DNA of 7,686 nt. Source: an uncultured Lachnospiraceae bacterium (lineage in GTDB: Bacteria; Bacillota; Clostridia; Lachnospirales; Lachnospiraceae). The stretch covers positions 1 through 7,686 of the forward strand of contig CAMWYL010000150.1 in assembly GCA_947178465.1 (NCBI GenBank). Reading direction: 5' to 3'. The notes below the pieces were generated by a model that worked only from the letters and a program-made list of their open reading frames with translations, had not been told where the DNA came from and searched no databases. This document shows positions 5,364-7,686 of this stretch, one piece after another. The stretch's first letter is position 1. Each line of letters begins with the position of its first letter. A program made the translations under genes and the position numbers.

Positions 5364-7608
5364 GAAGCGGAAGCTGACGATTGCCGTATTGCTGGCCGTT
5401 ACAGTCGGAACGATGCTCTTTTTTCCGGGGATTGACCAAAGAGGCCTGGCGAAGCTTGTGCTCTATGAGGAGACGCAGGAGGAGAGCATCTCCACGGACG
5501 AGGACGTATTGTCCAACATCTATTCCGGCTGTTATGTGCTCTATAGAGAAGCAAAGCTTCGCGAAAGCGGAACGGGAATAGAGAACTGGACGCTTTTTGT
5601 GGAGGAAGCTTCTTCGGACAAAACGGAAGACGAGGAGGATGCCGAGACATGGGAATCGGTACGGGTGGAAGTCAACGAGAGCATGGACAGAGTGCTTGAC
5701 AGTTGGACATCGACGTTTGAAACCTACCGATCTTATATTGATTATGCTGTGCTGGGAGAGGGCGGCGACAGCAATACCGGACGCCCCTTGCAGGATATGC
5801 TGCAGGAGACAGCCTCAAGGTCTGAGCTGATTTCCCATTACAGGGAAATATTTGTCATCCGCTTTAATGAAAACGGTATGATGGAGGTGGAGGTCTGTTT
5901 CTCCAAAAACAGCGATACGACGGACAGTATCATCAAGGAACTGGGAAAGATAGACCGGAAAGACCCCGTCAATATCGCCTTCCGGGAAATTGCCGGCCGC
6001 TACAGCGAGAATATCAGGATAAAGAAGCCGCAGGACTTTGCGGTTATTTTTGCCCTGCCCCGTACCGGTACCATGTCGGGAAATATGGAATATATGAACT
6101 CATCCTATTGGTATAAACTGTTGGCGTATCAGGAGGCCGGAGCGGCGGCGCTCTACTGTGTGGTGCTGATTTTTCTGACGGCGTTTGCGCTTTATATGGG
6201 TAGCAGAAGGGTGTGGAAGGACGACGTGATGATAAACCGCCCGGGCAGGTGTTATCTGATGGAGGCTGCGGTGATCGGGATTTGCTTTGTGTTGGGGGCA
6301 TCAAATGCGTTTGTGGAGATTATATGGAGCGGATGGTATTATGAGGACGTTACGCAGTTTCTGAGTATGTTCTGGTACAATAAGCTTCCGGAGCTTGTGC
6401 TTTCGCTGCTTTGGCAGGCGGGTGCGTTGTTGGTTCTGTATACGGTCTGGTATGCAGGTATTTGCTTTATTCGTCCTGTTTTGGTACTCGGACCCGGGGA
6501 ATATATCAGGCAGTACAGTCTTGTGTACCAGCTCTGGCCGTGGTTGCGCAAAAAATGGGACAGATTTATGAATGAGCTGCATCACATTGATTTTAGTGAA
6601 AAGTCTACCGGCACTATTTTTAAAGTGGTATTGGTGAACTTTATCGTATTGGCGGTGGTTTCGATGTTATGGTTCTGGGGGGTTTTTTTCCTGTTGGTTT
6701 ACTCCGTGGTTTTGTTTTATCTGCTGCGGAAAAATTATGACAAAATCGGGAAGGATTATCAAACGCTTCTGCAAGGTGTAAACCGCATTGCGGAGGGCGA
6801 TTTGAATACGGTGATTACCGAGGATTTAGGGATATTTGAACCGTTCCGCAACGAGCTTTCCAAGATTCGGATAAGCTTTAAGAAGGCGGTGGACGACGAG
6901 GTGAAGAGCCAGCGTATGAAGACGGAGCTGATAACCAATGTCTCCCACGACCTGAAAACGCCTCTTACGGCCATCACGACCTATATCGCGCTGCTCAAGA
7001 AGGAGGGAATTACCGAGGAGGACCGCTGCGCCTATATCGACACCTTGGAGAAAAAATCCCTGCGCCTGAAGGTATTGATTGAGGACTTGTTTGAAATCAG
7101 TAAAGTGAGCAGCAACAACATCGTGCTGGACCTGATCACGCTGGATGTGGTCAACCTGCTCAAGCAGGTCAGCGCCGAGCACACGGATAAGCTTCAGGAA
7201 CAGCATATGGAGCTTCGCTGGAATGTTCCGAAGGAAAAGGTATCGGTGCGTCTGGACAACCAGAAAACCTATCGTATCTTTGAGAATCTGTTTGTAAACG
7301 TATGCAAATACGGTATGCACTATTCCCGTGTATTCATAGATGTCAGCGTCTTGGAGGATGCATCAGGCAAAAAGGCGGAAATCATTATGAAAAACATATC
7401 GGCTGCGGAGCTTCACATTAACGCTGAGGAAATCACGGAACGCTTTGTCCGCGGGGACAGCTCGAGAAATACAGAGGGCTCCGGGCTTGGGCTTGCCATC
7501 GCAAAGAGCCTCACGGAGGTGCAGGGCGGCCGCTTCCGCGTCGAGATTGACGGGGATTTGTTCAAGGTTGTTATCCTGTTTCCGATGGAGGAAGCTTTGA
7601 ATGAATGA
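5335..7608 (+). CDS. Multi-TM sensor histidine kinase with large ectodomain (757 aa)
   Basis: The partner kinase of the preceding regulator. A basic N-terminus (KSSRRKRK) leads into TM1 (14-31). An extracytoplasmic region follows (about 32-267) with an acidic low-complexity patch (about 87-115) and no domain I recognise. Five more hydrophobic segments follow at about 268-290, 306-327, 355-380, 430-446 and 448-464. Then come a HAMP-like linker (about 470-520, with RIAEGDLN), the HisKA H-box NVSHDLKTPLT with H538, an N-box ENLFVN (N651, N655), and the G2 box GSGLGLAIA (715-723). The DxGxG box is replaced by MKNISAAE with N687, a pattern I associate with VanS-like clostridial kinases. The start is a TTG inside the regulator gene, giving a 29-base overlap; no other start precedes TM1, and its ribosome site (GAAGG, 5318-5322) is weak and far, so translation is probably coupled. 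The ligand is unknown; an envelope or lipid signal is plausible from the neighbours. Confidence 0.9.
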   Translation: MDIKWKSSRRKRKLTIAVLLAVTVGTMLFFPGIDQRGLAKLVLYEETQEESISTDEDVLSNIYSGCYVLYREAKLRESGTGIENWTLFVEEASSDKTEDEEDAETWESVRVEVNESMDRVLDSWTSTFETYRSYIDYAVLGEGGDSNTGRPLQDMLQETASRSELISHYREIFVIRFNENGMMEVEVCFSKNSDTTDSIIKELGKIDRKDPVNIAFREIAGRYSENIRIKKPQDFAVIFALPRTGTMSGNMEYMNSSYWYKLLAYQEAGAAALYCVVLIFLTAFALYMGSRRVWKDDVMINRPGRCYLMEAAVIGICFVLGASNAFVEIIWSGWYYEDVTQFLSMFWYNKLPELVLSLLWQAGALLVLYTVWYAGICFIRPVLVLGPGEYIRQYSLVYQLWPWLRKKWDRFMNELHHIDFSEKSTGTIFKVVLVNFIVLAVVSMLWFWGVFFLLVYSVVLFYLLRKNYDKIGKDYQTLLQGVNRIAEGDLNTVITEDLGIFEPFRNELSKIRISFKKAVDDEVKSQRMKTELITNVSHDLKTPLTAITTYIALLKKEGITEEDRCAYIDTLEKKSLRLKVLIEDLFEISKVSSNNIVLDLITLDVVNLLKQVSAEHTDKLQEQHMELRWNVPKEKVSVRLDNQKTYRIFENLFVNVCKYGMHYSRVFIDVSVLEDASGKKAEIIMKNISAAELHINAEEITERFVRGDSSRNTEGSGLGLAIAKSLTEVQGGRFRVEIDGDLFKVVILFPMEEALNE

Positions 7609-7633
7609 CAGGTATTTCCCCGGCAAAACACAG

Positions 7634-7676
7634 AAAAATAGCGCAGCGATAATATATCGGTGCGCTATTTCTTCGT
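7634..7676 (+). terminator. Hairpin terminator ending the operon (possibly bidirectional)
   Basis: AAATAGCGC (7636-7644) pairs with GCGCTATTT (7662-7670). The stem continues inward by one A-T pair, a G/G mismatch and five further pairs (CGATA with TATCG) around an ATA loop. The right arm ends in TTT and runs into CTTCGT. On the minus strand the arm is followed by a run of T (from AAAAA at 7634-7638), so the element could also stop transcription arriving from the other side. It sits 25 bases after the kinase stop. Confidence 0.75.
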
Positions 7677-7686
7677 CCGTTTATAC

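Noticed and set aside
7601..7686. Small gene starting at ATG 7601, overlapping the kinase stop, with GGAGGAA seven bases upstream
   Set aside because: The ribosome-site-like sequence also encodes the kinase C-terminus (MEEA). The frame runs straight through the terminator hairpin, and its 28 visible codons resemble nothing. It cannot be excluded because the window ends.

Overview
The window looks like chromosomal DNA from a low- to mid-GC Gram-positive anaerobe, most probably a member of the Clostridia (Lachnospiraceae-like). This is inferred from strong AGGAGG-type ribosome binding sites, a VanR/VanS-style two-component system of the clostridial type, and a DHHW-type surface-polymer protein. 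No rRNA, tRNA, insertion sequence, phage gene or CRISPR array is visible. The taxonomic call rests on protein style only.

Region 1 (1-1630, plus strand) is the end of a surface-polysaccharide O-acylation locus. It holds the C-terminal end of an MBOAT (AlgI/DltB-like) membrane acyltransferase, followed by a membrane-anchored DHHW/AlgX-like protein with a Ser-His-Asp type motif set. A hairpin terminator closes it.

Region 2 (1639-2720, minus strand) is one convergent gene for an unrecognised five-TM membrane protein. It appears to be an internal duplication of [two TM helices + small beta-rich PH-like domain]. It has its own sigma-A-like promoter.

Region 3 (2789-7673, plus strand) is a compact four-gene transcription unit: a DedA/VTT-family membrane protein, a GT4 glycosyltransferase interrupted by an in-frame TGA, an OmpR-family response regulator, and a large multi-TM sensor histidine kinase. 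The kinase gene starts inside the regulator gene, and a hairpin terminator follows it. The promoter of this unit has a weak -35 region covered by an exact 14-base direct repeat plus a third, diverged copy. That is the layout expected for activation by an OmpR-family regulator, so the operon may be autoregulated. DedA proteins move or maintain undecaprenyl-phosphate or other lipids, and this GT4 resembles lipid glucosyltransferases, so the unit reads as an envelope or lipid stress-response module that encodes its own sensor.

The main points to check are the single in-frame TGA in the otherwise intact glycosyltransferase, the direct-repeat operator, and the duplicated membrane/PH-like architecture of the minus-strand gene.
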